Shown here piece by piece: positions 1 through 5,160 of a stretch of 6,416 nt of DNA. The notes below the pieces were generated by a model, which did not search any database, was not told where the DNA came from, and worked only from the letters and a program-made list of their open reading frames with translations. Source of the DNA: Deltaproteobacteria bacterium (GTDB taxonomy: Bacteria; Desulfobacterota_B; Binatia; Bin18). The stretch is taken from NCBI GenBank assembly GCA_012271025.1, contig JAAXHF010000659.1, positions 1-6,416 on the forward strand, given 5' to 3'. Made by a program: the position numbers and the translations under genes. Numbering within the stretch: position 1 is the stretch's first letter; each line of letters starts with the position of its first letter.

Positions 1-518
1 GCAGCGAGCAGTGTATCTACTCCCTGCTCAGTCGGGGCAGCGAGGTCGGCGTCTTCCCCACCTGCCAGCGACACGGCGTCGGCACAGCAACCTACGCCCC
101 GCTGGCCGGCGGCTGGCTGACCGGCAAATACAAGCGCGACGAGCCGCTGCCGGCCGACAGTCGGGCGACCGGCCGTCTGGGACGGCTGGGGGTGTGGAAT
201 GCAGAACGGCCGGAGGTGCAGCGCAAGTACGATTTAGTCGAGCAGCTGTCCAGCTTGGCCGACGAGGCCGGCTACTCGCTGACCCATATGGCCCTGGCCT
301 TCGCCGCCGAACACCCGGCCGTCAGCGCCGTCATTATCGGTCCCAAGACCCTGGGCCAACTCGAGGATAATCTGGCCGCCTCAGAGCTACGCCTGCCCGT
401 CGATGTCCTCGACCGCATTGACGCCATCGTGCCGCCCGGCACCAGGATTGACCCCAAGGAATCGATGATCCCCATCCCCTGGCTTGAGAACCCCGCACAA
501 CGGCGGCGCCCCAGATGA
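1..518 (+). CDS. Aldo/keto reductase, C-terminal part (5' end outside window)
   Basis: This is the last 171 codons of an NAD(P)H-dependent aldo/keto reductase, a cytosolic (alpha/beta)8-barrel oxidoreductase acting on carbonyl compounds. The open frame enters from the left edge (first full codon at 3) and stops with TGA at 516-518. Numbering from that codon, residues 31-43 read YAPLAGGWLTGKY, the conserved strand and loop after the catalytic half. Residues 109-126 (AVIIGPKTLGQLEDNLAA) match the cofactor-phosphate-binding segment typical of the family's C-terminal half. The catalytic Asp-Tyr-Lys-His tetrad would lie upstream and cannot be checked. An ATG at 192 is internal, because the family homology continues well before it. 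The substrate cannot be deduced. The next gene starts 94 bp downstream and has its own ribosome binding site, so co-transcription is possible but not shown. Confidence 0.9.
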   Translation, partial: SEQCIYSLLSRGSEVGVFPTCQRHGVGTATYAPLAGGWLTGKYKRDEPLPADSRATGRLGRLGVWNAERPEVQRKYDLVEQLSSLADEAGYSLTHMALAFAAEHPAVSAVIIGPKTLGQLEDNLAASELRLPVDVLDRIDAIVPPGTRIDPKESMIPIPWLENPAQRRRPR

Positions 519-612
519 ATCGCCACGCCTGAGCTGTTTTGCCCACCACCAGGACCGGGCGCTGTTTGACCTGCCGTCCCAGCCGGGCCAAGCCTGAGAA
601 AGGGAGAAGACC

Positions 613-1344
613 ATGGACGCACTCAGGCACGAGGCAACACAGCGGAGCCGAGGCGGACGCAGACGTTGGGGGAGCTCTGTCGGGCGCGGCGCCCTCCTCG
701 TGTGGCTGCTTGGCCTGCCGGTATCGAGCCAGGGGCAGGGCGCGCCCGAGACGGCCAGCAGCAGGCCCGCTCCCGCCTGCACGGGCCAGGCGGAAGGGGC
801 CGGCTGCTGGATGGAGCTGGCAAACGAGGCCGGCTGCTACGTCTGGAATGATCAGCTCCGGCAGGACGAGAGTGTGACGTGGACCGGCGCGTGTGCCGGG
901 AGCTGGGCGCACGGAGAAGGGATGCTCACCTGGGTCTGGGGGGAGAACAAAAACGTGAGCACAGCCACCGGACTGCTGCAGAACGGCGAGCAACACGACC
1001 GCTGGGTCCTCCGCAGGGCGGACGGACGCGTCGATGAAGGGCCGTATGTGAACGGCAAGCAGCACGGCCACTGGGTCGTCCGCACCGCGAACGGGAGCGT
1101 CATACAAGGGCCGTATGTGAACGGCAAGCAGCACGGCCACTGGGTCACCCGCAACGCGAACGGGGGCGTCGCGGAAGGGCCGTATGTAGACGGCCGGCAG
1201 CACGGCCACTGGATCTTCCGCTTTGCGGACGGGTATAGCGATGAAGGGCCGTATGTGGACGGCAGGCGCCACGGCCACTGGGTCGTCCGCGATGCAGACG
1301 GGAGCAGCCAGGAAGTCACGTATGTGAACGGCCGGTGCCAATAG
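613..1344 (+). CDS. Probable exported protein with MORN-like tandem repeats
   Basis: This gene encodes 243 residues from ATG 613, preceded by an AGGGAG-type SD at about 601-606. The N-terminus is basic (RGGRRRW at 13-19), followed by a hydrophobic core at about 26-37 and a polar VSSQGQG stretch, which together look like a signal peptide. The protein is therefore probably periplasmic, exported or a lipid-free surface protein. Four cysteines (56, 65, 75, 93) follow. Residues 75-107 have the pattern Cys-x-x-Trp-Asn ... VTWTG-x-Cys ... HGEG-x-LTW that commonly precedes MORN repeats. From about 119 there is one degenerate unit, then four near-identical 23-residue units of the form GPYV(N/D)G(K/R)(Q/R)HGHW, and a final half unit VTYVNGRCQ. 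MORN/YwqK-type repeats form beta-hairpin solenoids used in binding; no enzymatic domain is visible. The function is unknown. The DNA repeats are nearly identical in places, so copy number may vary between strains. Confidence 0.8.
   Translation: MDALRHEATQRSRGGRRRWGSSVGRGALLVWLLGLPVSSQGQGAPETASSRPAPACTGQAEGAGCWMELANEAGCYVWNDQLRQDESVTWTGACAGSWAHGEGMLTWVWGENKNVSTATGLLQNGEQHDRWVLRRADGRVDEGPYVNGKQHGHWVVRTANGSVIQGPYVNGKQHGHWVTRNANGGVAEGPYVDGRQHGHWIFRFADGYSDEGPYVDGRRHGHWVVRDADGSSQEVTYVNGRCQ
1039..1341 (+). repeat. 69-bp tandem coding repeat (4.4 units)
   Basis: Units start at 1039, 1108, 1177 and 1246 (69 bp each), with a partial unit from 1315 to 1341 and a more diverged unit before 1039 (from about 970). 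The first 39 bp of units 1 and 2 (1039-1077 and 1108-1146) are identical, and the match extends 2 bp further upstream. The later units differ mainly at the Asn/Asp and Lys/Arg codons. Each unit encodes one 23-residue MORN-like repeat, and the period is an exact multiple of three, so gain or loss of a unit keeps the frame. Confidence 0.9.
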
Positions 1345-1363
1345 TTGGACACCCGGTACGCGC

Positions 1364-1565
1364 TGATCCGAGAGCGTGTCTGCCGACTGAACACCATACA
1401 TCCTGGCCGGCTCGAATGTCATCGCCGCTGAACAGCAGGCTGTGGTCGGCATCGGCGATAACGATGCGCTCGGGAACCGGGGGCGCCATCTGGTAGACTT
1501 CGCGCCCGTAGTACAGCAGGGCAGCGAACGAGCTGATGAGGACAGCATGTCCACAGCAGACGCAC
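1364..1565 (-). pseudogene. norB: Remnant of quinol-dependent nitric oxide reductase (5' end only)
   Basis: On the - strand, residues encoded at about 1364-1549 include a hydrophobic stretch (VLISSFAALLYYG), then GREVYQMAPPVPERI, then FSGDDIRAGQDVW and LGS. This is the order found at the extreme N-terminus of single-subunit quinol nitric oxide reductases (norB/norZ), which reduce NO to N2O in the inner membrane: first transmembrane helix, Gly-Arg-Glu-x-Tyr-x-x-Ala-Pro-Pro, then Gly-Gln-x-Val-Trp-Gln-Ser. A GTG at 1565-1563, preceded by AGGAGGT (1577-1571, 5-nt spacing), begins VRLLW. That frame joins the homologous frame only through a one-base shift near 1550. Several normally conserved positions look altered, for example Cys where Gln is expected after Val-Trp. 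Homology stops at about 1364, so roughly 65 of about 750 codons remain, ending about 20 bp from the MORN gene's stop. The family call is from memory of the motif; the catalytic core is absent. Confidence 0.72.
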
Positions 1566-1595
1566 GCTCCACCTCCTCCGGCGAGGCGCGGCGGG

Positions 1596-1817
1596 CTATC
1601 TGGTGGGATGCGACAACAGACCGGCCAAGCGCTGCATGAACTGCCCGACCCACTCGCCGCCCCGGTGTTGGGAGAGCGCTTCCAGCTCACCCTTATCCAG
1701 CCAGATGCCCTGGCACTCCGGACATTCGTCAATCGTGACCTCGTGGATCTCCCGCTGCCCGAGCCGTGCCCCACACCGCGGACAGCGCAGGTGGACGAGT
1801 TCGCGAAAGAGTTCCTC
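1596..1817 (-). CDS. TFIIB-type zinc-ribbon protein, start codon missing or non-standard
   Basis: This - strand frame of 73 codons ends with TAG at 1598-1596. It contains LRCPRCGARL, then about 12 residues later ECPECQGIWLDKGELEAL, which is the two-knuckle Cys-x2-Cys ... Cys-x2-Cys plus GIWLD-x-GE-x-E-x-L signature of the zf-TFIIB family (small zinc-binding proteins, function mostly unknown). The cysteines are residues 12, 15, 32 and 35 of the open frame. The C-terminus is a short amphipathic tail (WVGQFMQRLAGLL). An in-frame TGA at 1820-1818 closes the frame, and no ATG, GTG or TTG lies between it and the first cysteine. A CTG at 1790-1788 would give a 64-residue protein beginning MRCPRCG, a usual family start, but no clear SD precedes it. 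The nine codons upstream of CTG also read like protein (EELFRELVH), so a lost 5' end is equally likely. It lies 30 bp upstream of the norB relic on the same strand, suggesting a former operon. Confidence 0.65.
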   Translation of the reverse strand, partial: EELFRELVHLRCPRCGARLGQREIHEVTIDECPECQGIWLDKGELEALSQHRGGEWVGQFMQRLAGLLSHPTR

Positions 1818-1821
1818 TCAG

Positions 1822-1890
1822 ATTACTGGAAAAAAAAGACAGAAACATATACTAATCATACGAAGGGCAGAGTGCACGGAAAGTCAATCT
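1822..1890. promoter_or_regulatory. AT-rich divergent promoter candidate
   Basis: This is the most AT-rich stretch of an otherwise GC-rich window, between the - strand zinc-ribbon frame and the + strand CBS gene. On +, TATACT (1848-1853) resembles a -10 box, with a weak -35-like TTACTG (1823-1828, 19-bp spacing); transcription from it would give a leader of about 100 nt before ATG 1966. On -, TTGACT (1887-1882) and TATGAT (1860-1855) are good single boxes but are 21 bp apart, longer than ideal. An A8 tract sits at 1830-1837. No clear palindromic operator is visible. Confidence 0.35.
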
Positions 1891-1965
1891 GGACGACGCC
1901 AAAAAATGTCTGGCCCGTCCGGCAACACGCCGTCTGCCCGCCCGGAACACGAGAAGGAGGTTGGT

Positions 1966-2373
1966 ATGAAAACTGTCAGAGAGATCATGAGCGCCGAGGT
2001 GACGACCCTGGGGCGCAACGATACGCTCCAGCTCGCCCAGGACATCATGACCCTGGGTCGGGTGCGTCATTTCCCGGTTCTGGAGGACGGCGAGGTGGTC
2101 GGCGTGATGAGCCAGCGTGACCTGTATAAGGCCTCACTCGGCTCGGTGATGAAGTACGGCGAGAAAGCCCAGCGGGAGTTCCTCGACACCATCGCCGTCA
2201 AGGAAGTCATGCACTATCCCCCGGTGACGACAACCCCACAGGCATCGGTCAAAGAAGCCGCCGAGTTGATGCTGGGGGAAAAGATCGGCTGTCTGCCGGT
2301 CATTGATGGCGAGGAGCTGGTCGGCATTGTGACCGAGACCGACATGCTCAAGCTGGTGGCCGAAATGGATTAG
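1966..2373 (+). CDS. Two-CBS-domain protein, first gene of CBS-Usp operon
   Basis: This gene encodes 135 residues from ATG 1966, which has a strong SD (AAGGAGG, 1954-1960, 5-nt spacing). The frame stays open upstream to 1603, but that part is not protein-like and lies antisense to the zinc ribbon. The whole protein is one Bateman module: CBS 1 at about residues 4-56 and CBS 2 at about 77-132. Both contain the ligand-site pattern Gly-hydrophobic-x-Ser/Thr-x-x-Asp (S49/D52 in VGVMSQRD; T123/D126 in VGIVTETD), the positions that contact ribose and phosphate in CBS pairs binding AMP, ADP, ATP or SAM. It is most likely a cytosolic adenine-nucleotide sensor with no effector domain of its own. The tandem Usp gene follows after 27 bp, with its own SD, indicating an operon. 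Its closest relative in the window is the - strand CBS protein at 3536-3973. Confidence 0.9.
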   Translation: MKTVREIMSAEVTTLGRNDTLQLAQDIMTLGRVRHFPVLEDGEVVGVMSQRDLYKASLGSVMKYGEKAQREFLDTIAVKEVMHYPPVTTTPQASVKEAAELMLGEKIGCLPVIDGEELVGIVTETDMLKLVAEMD

Positions 2374-2400
2374 GAGCATCCCAGCCAAGGAGGAAGAGCG

Positions 2401-3480
2401 ATGGACGAAAAAGACCGGCTCGGCCAACTCTTGGACAAAAAAGAGCGCGCCGAGGAGAATCGATTTTTTGCCGAGCGTGACCGTGAACTCATTGAGCAGC
2501 TCAGACGAAAAAAGGCCGAGGAAGAAAAGGCCAGCCCGGAGCAGACGCCTCAGGAGGACACCCCTATGCCCGAACCGTTTCGCAAGATTCTGACTCCCGT
2601 CTATTTTGATGAAACATCCCAGGAGGCGCTTCAATACGCCCGGCATTTTGCCCAGCGGAACGGCGGCAGCGTGTCGCTGCTGCACGTCGTGCCGACCGAT
2701 GAATTCCATCTCCTGCGGCAGGTGTATGAGCCTGAGAAAGGCGGTGGCGCAGACCCGGACTGGGCAGAGAAGATCTCCCGCGAAAAACTGCACGCCATTG
2801 CCCAGGAACACCTGCAGGACACCCAGTACGACATCCTCACCCGCCTCAACAGCGACCCGGCAGCCGGCATCCTTGAGACCCAGAAAGACATTGGCGCGGA
2901 TCTGGTCGTGATGACGACCCACGGACGGACGGGCCTGTCCCATCTGATCCTGGGCAGCGTGGTCGAGAATGTCGTTCGGGAAACCAGTGGCCCGGTCTTT
3001 GTCTCCCGGCACGGCGAGCATCCGTCCGAGACCCTGGCCTTTGAGAAGATTCTGGTGCCGGTCGATATTACCGAGCAGTCCAGCGCGGCCCTGAGCCACG
3101 CCCGTCAGCTTGCCGAGCAGTATGGGGCGACCGTGTATCCCCTGCACGTTGTCCCGGCCGCAGATAGCGACCTGCTGCTGCGCGAGGTGTATCGCGCCGG
3201 CCCCCAGGCTCCGGCCGATCATGTGTATGCCGAAAAAGTCGCTCAACAAAAGCTCGAAGAGCTGGCCCAGACCCAGCTGGGCGGAGTCCAGACCCAACTC
3301 GAACTCCACGTCAGCAACGACCCGGGCCGGACTATCATCGAAACGGAGAAAGCCATTGGCGCGGACCTGCTGATCATGGCCACCCACGGCTTCAGCGGTA
3401 TGTTCCACCTGCTGCTACGCAGCCTGACCGAAAAGATGATGCGCGAGGCGGACTGCCCGGTGCTGGCCCTCCACCAGTAG
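2401..3480 (+). CDS. Tandem universal stress protein (two Usp domains) with charged N-terminal module
   Basis: This gene encodes 359 residues from ATG 2401, preceded by AAGGAGG. Residues 1-50 are highly charged and probably helical (KDRLGQLLDKKERAEENRFF ... ELIEQLRRKKAEEE), resembling a small separate protein rather than part of a Usp fold. Usp domain 1 spans about 59-203 (begins FRKILTPVYF) and has the nucleotide-loop motif THGRTGLSHLILGS (173-186), matching Gly-x9-Gly-Ser. Usp domain 2 spans about 212-358 (begins FEKILVPVDI); there the motif reads THGFSGMFHLLLRS, with Arg340 replacing the conserved phosphate-loop Gly, so ATP binding in this half is doubtful. Tandem Usp proteins are cytosolic stress-response proteins that fold like an internal Usp dimer. 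An internal ATG at codon 56 has its own SD and may yield a 304-residue form. Its operon partner is the upstream CBS-pair protein, which fits a shared adenine-nucleotide theme. Confidence 0.9.
   Translation: MDEKDRLGQLLDKKERAEENRFFAERDRELIEQLRRKKAEEEKASPEQTPQEDTPMPEPFRKILTPVYFDETSQEALQYARHFAQRNGGSVSLLHVVPTDEFHLLRQVYEPEKGGGADPDWAEKISREKLHAIAQEHLQDTQYDILTRLNSDPAAGILETQKDIGADLVVMTTHGRTGLSHLILGSVVENVVRETSGPVFVSRHGEHPSETLAFEKILVPVDITEQSSAALSHARQLAEQYGATVYPLHVVPAADSDLLLREVYRAGPQAPADHVYAEKVAQQKLEELAQTQLGGVQTQLELHVSNDPGRTIIETEKAIGADLLIMATHGFSGMFHLLLRSLTEKMMREADCPVLALHQ
2552..2568 (+). promoter_or_regulatory. Internal SD and in-frame ATG inside the tandem Usp gene
   Basis: AGGAGG at 2552-2557 is followed after 8 nt by ATG at 2566-2568, in frame with the Usp gene (codon 56). 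The resulting protein would start MPEPFRKILTPV, exactly where an ordinary Usp domain begins. This may be a second translation start giving a short form without the charged module, or the scar of a fusion between two formerly separate genes. Confidence 0.55.
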
Positions 3481-3516
3481 AGCCAGCACCGTCCTCCAAC
3501 AACAGCGCTGTCCATC

Positions 3517-3543
3517 AGGGCTGGGCCGATCCGGCTCAGCCCT
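3517..3543. terminator. Hairpin between convergent operons, possible bidirectional terminator
   Basis: AGGGCTGGGCCG (3517-3528) pairs with CGGCTCAGCCCT (3532-3543) around a 3-nt loop: 12 bp with one G-T position. It lies between the + strand Usp stop (3480) and the - strand CBS gene, whose TGA (3538-3536) sits inside one arm. Neither side has a convincing T-run after the stem, so an intrinsic terminator is plausible but not certain. It could instead be an mRNA 3'-end protecting hairpin. Confidence 0.5.
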
Positions 3544-3973
3544 TCCCTCTGCGCTGTTTGCCCGCCTGCAGCAGGCGCTGCAAGTATTCCAACAGATCGG
3601 TGTCGGTCAGAATGCCGACCAGTTTCTTGTTCTCAACCACCGGCAGACAGCCGAACTTTTCAACCAGCAGCAGCTTGAGGGCGTCCTCAACCTCCGTGTC
3701 CGCCTCGACCGCCACCACGTTTTTGGACATCACATCGCGAACCGCGATCTTGCCCAGCCACTGCTGCTGCTTATGGGCCGAGACCTTCAGCAGGGACGAC
3801 ACCGACGCCCGCAGCAGGTCTCGTTGTGAGACGATGCCGACCAGCCGGCCGTCGGCCTGGACAACCGGCAGATGACGGAAGCGGCCCATGCCCATGATGT
3901 CTTCGGCAACATCTAGGGAGTCGTTCGTTCGGAGCGTGGCGATATCGGTCTGCATCAGGTCTTTGACGTGCAT
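3536..3973 (-). CDS. Two-CBS-domain protein, last gene of the GCS2-AstE operon
   Basis: This gene encodes 145 residues from ATG 3973-3971, with GAGG seven bases upstream. The SD lies inside the 3' end of the deacylase gene, whose stop overlaps this gene by 19 bp, so translational coupling is likely. CBS 1 spans about residues 3-56 and CBS 2 about 77-132. Both ligand motifs are intact (VGIVSQRD with S49/D52; VGILTDTD with T123/D126). The C-terminal tail is basic (GKQRRGKG). It shares blocks such as GR-x-RH-x-PV, SQRDL-x2-AS, IAV-x2-VM and GCLPV with the + strand CBS protein at 1966-2373, with motif residues at the same numbers, so the two look like paralogues. It is probably a cytosolic adenine-nucleotide or SAM sensor. 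Its position after a ligase and a deacylase suggests it regulates one of them, which is inference. Confidence 0.9.
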   Translation of the reverse strand: MHVKDLMQTDIATLRTNDSLDVAEDIMGMGRFRHLPVVQADGRLVGIVSQRDLLRASVSSLLKVSAHKQQQWLGKIAVRDVMSKNVVAVEADTEVEDALKLLLVEKFGCLPVVENKKLVGILTDTDLLEYLQRLLQAGKQRRGKG

Positions 3974-5160
3974 GTCTGGTCCTCATGTGTGTTGATGATC
4001 TCCGGGTCGGTCCACTCCTCAAACGCGCCGGGCTCATGCCAGCGGCGGCTGACGATCAGTTTGCCGGCCTGGGAGCGTTTTTTGCGGAAGCCCAGCAGGT
4101 GGAACACCTCCAGCCCGTACCAGCGCGCAATGCGCAGGTCGATAGTGAACGTGGCGGCCAAGTCGGGATGCCGACGCACCCCGGGCAGGACGGGCAGGAG
4201 GCGTTCGAGCCGCAGCCGACGCAGCCACGCCGCCAGCCCCAGCCACACCGGCCGCACGGCTCTGACCACAAAAAATCCGTCCGCTCCCTGCCCCTGGTAG
4301 AGCGGCATCAGAATCTGCCCGGACTCGGCGGCCCGGATCGGCCCGTGGCGGTCCCGGGCCAAGAGCTGGCCGCGTCTGACCGGCTGGAAGTTGGTGAAAC
4401 CGGGCTGCATCACAAACGCATCGCCGTCTTGAATCAGATGATGATGGCGGATTTCCACGACCGCAGGACGGCGCTCGCTCGGCGCGGGCACAGCGGTCGT
4501 CGGGATACAACCGGCGGTGGCCAACACACTCCAGATTGCCGCCACATGGTTCTCTACCGCGCTTGGCGCGGCGTGCTGACCGGCCTCAAAGCCGATCGCG
4601 ACATGGCCCCGCTCGCTCAGATAATTCAGCAGCGTGCCCTCCAGCTGTTCTTCCAGGCCCAGAATCACCGCAGCCCGGAGGCGGAACGCGAAGCGACGGT
4701 TGAGCAGCGTGTCGCCGATCACCACAAACGGCCGGCCGGCGGCGGAGGTGGTGTGGAGGTCGAGGAAGACGACCGGTCCGTGGCGCCGGGTCAGCTGGGC
4801 TTCAATCTCTTCCAGCAGCTCACGCTGTTCCACGTCTTCCGCGCCCGTGTCCGCGGAGCGCTCCTGACGTTTCAGCCGCTGCACGCGTTCGGGCGACCAC
4901 AGCCGGTTGAAATCCTGGTCAATATACCGACAGCCACGCGCCAGCGCCGACCGGTTGCCGGCCAGCCCCACAAACCTGCCCCGAAAGGGCAGACGTGAAG
5001 CGTGCAAGTCGCGCAGCACCTGTTGCAGGGCCAGCACCCCGGCCGGCTCATTGCCGTGCATCCCCCCGATGCTCAGCACCAGTGGCCCGGCGGCCTGTCC
5101 ACCATAGCTGCCGAGCAGGCGAGGAAAGGGGTCGGACTGGGCTGCGGGCTCAGGCGTCAT
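3955..5160 (-). CDS. AstE/aspartoacylase-family zinc deacylase with C-terminal extension
   Basis: This gene encodes 401 residues from ATG 5160-5158, with an AGGAG site 10 nt upstream inside the preceding gene, which it overlaps by 11 bp. Family zinc ligands are visible: GGMHGNE gives His35 and Glu38, and DLHTT gives His136. The substrate-binding segment AGNRSALARG...IDQDFNR (67-86) and the catalytic Glu192 in IGFEAGQH are also present. These define the succinylglutamate desuccinylase/aspartoacylase branch of the M14-like zinc hydrolases, which release an acyl group from N-acyl amino acids. A C-terminal beta-domain follows (PVRRGQLLARD ... MPLYQGQGADGFF, about 260-298). Family members are usually about 320-350 residues; here about 100 extra residues (300-401), rich in Arg, Leu and Trp, are added. 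No arginine-succinyltransferase genes are nearby, so true arginine catabolism (astE) is unlikely. The partner ligase upstream suggests it cleaves or edits an amide product. The substrate is unknown. Confidence 0.87.
   Translation of the reverse strand: MTPEPAAQSDPFPRLLGSYGGQAAGPLVLSIGGMHGNEPAGVLALQQVLRDLHASRLPFRGRFVGLAGNRSALARGCRYIDQDFNRLWSPERVQRLKRQERSADTGAEDVEQRELLEEIEAQLTRRHGPVVFLDLHTTSAAGRPFVVIGDTLLNRRFAFRLRAAVILGLEEQLEGTLLNYLSERGHVAIGFEAGQHAAPSAVENHVAAIWSVLATAGCIPTTAVPAPSERRPAVVEIRHHHLIQDGDAFVMQPGFTNFQPVRRGQLLARDRHGPIRAAESGQILMPLYQGQGADGFFVVRAVRPVWLGLAAWLRRLRLERLLPVLPGVRRHPDLAATFTIDLRIARWYGLEVFHLLGFRKKRSQAGKLIVSRRWHEPGAFEEWTDPEIINTHEDQTCTSKT

Noticed and set aside
519..612. Promoter or terminator between the reductase and MORN genes
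   Set aside because: A TTGACC at 566-571 has no matching -10 box, and no stable hairpin with a T-run was found.
655..735. Twin-arginine (Tat) signal in the MORN-like protein
   Set aside because: RRRW is present, but the rest of the Tat motif (Phe-Leu-Lys) is missing; a Sec-type signal is the simpler reading.
334..1653. 439-codon open frame on the - strand
   Set aside because: It is antisense to the reductase, the MORN gene and the norB relic. Its repeats are the mirror of the MORN units, and no domain is recognisable.
1818..1820. TGA read as selenocysteine to connect an upstream ATG to the zinc ribbon
   Set aside because: The peptide upstream (MISICFCLFFPVI) is not family-like, and no selenocysteine insertion hairpin was recognised right after the TGA.
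1603..1965. N-terminal extension of the first CBS protein to an ATG at 1603
   Set aside because: The extension is antisense to the zinc-ribbon frame and crosses the AT-rich promoter region. ATG 1966 has a strong SD and matches the CBS family start.
2134..3408. 424-codon open frame on the - strand
   Set aside because: It lies opposite the CBS and Usp genes. It is a long antisense frame favoured by high GC and codon bias, with no SD or recognisable domain.
3985..4998. 337-codon open frame on the + strand
   Set aside because: It is antisense to the well-supported AstE-family gene, with composition typical of a shadow frame.
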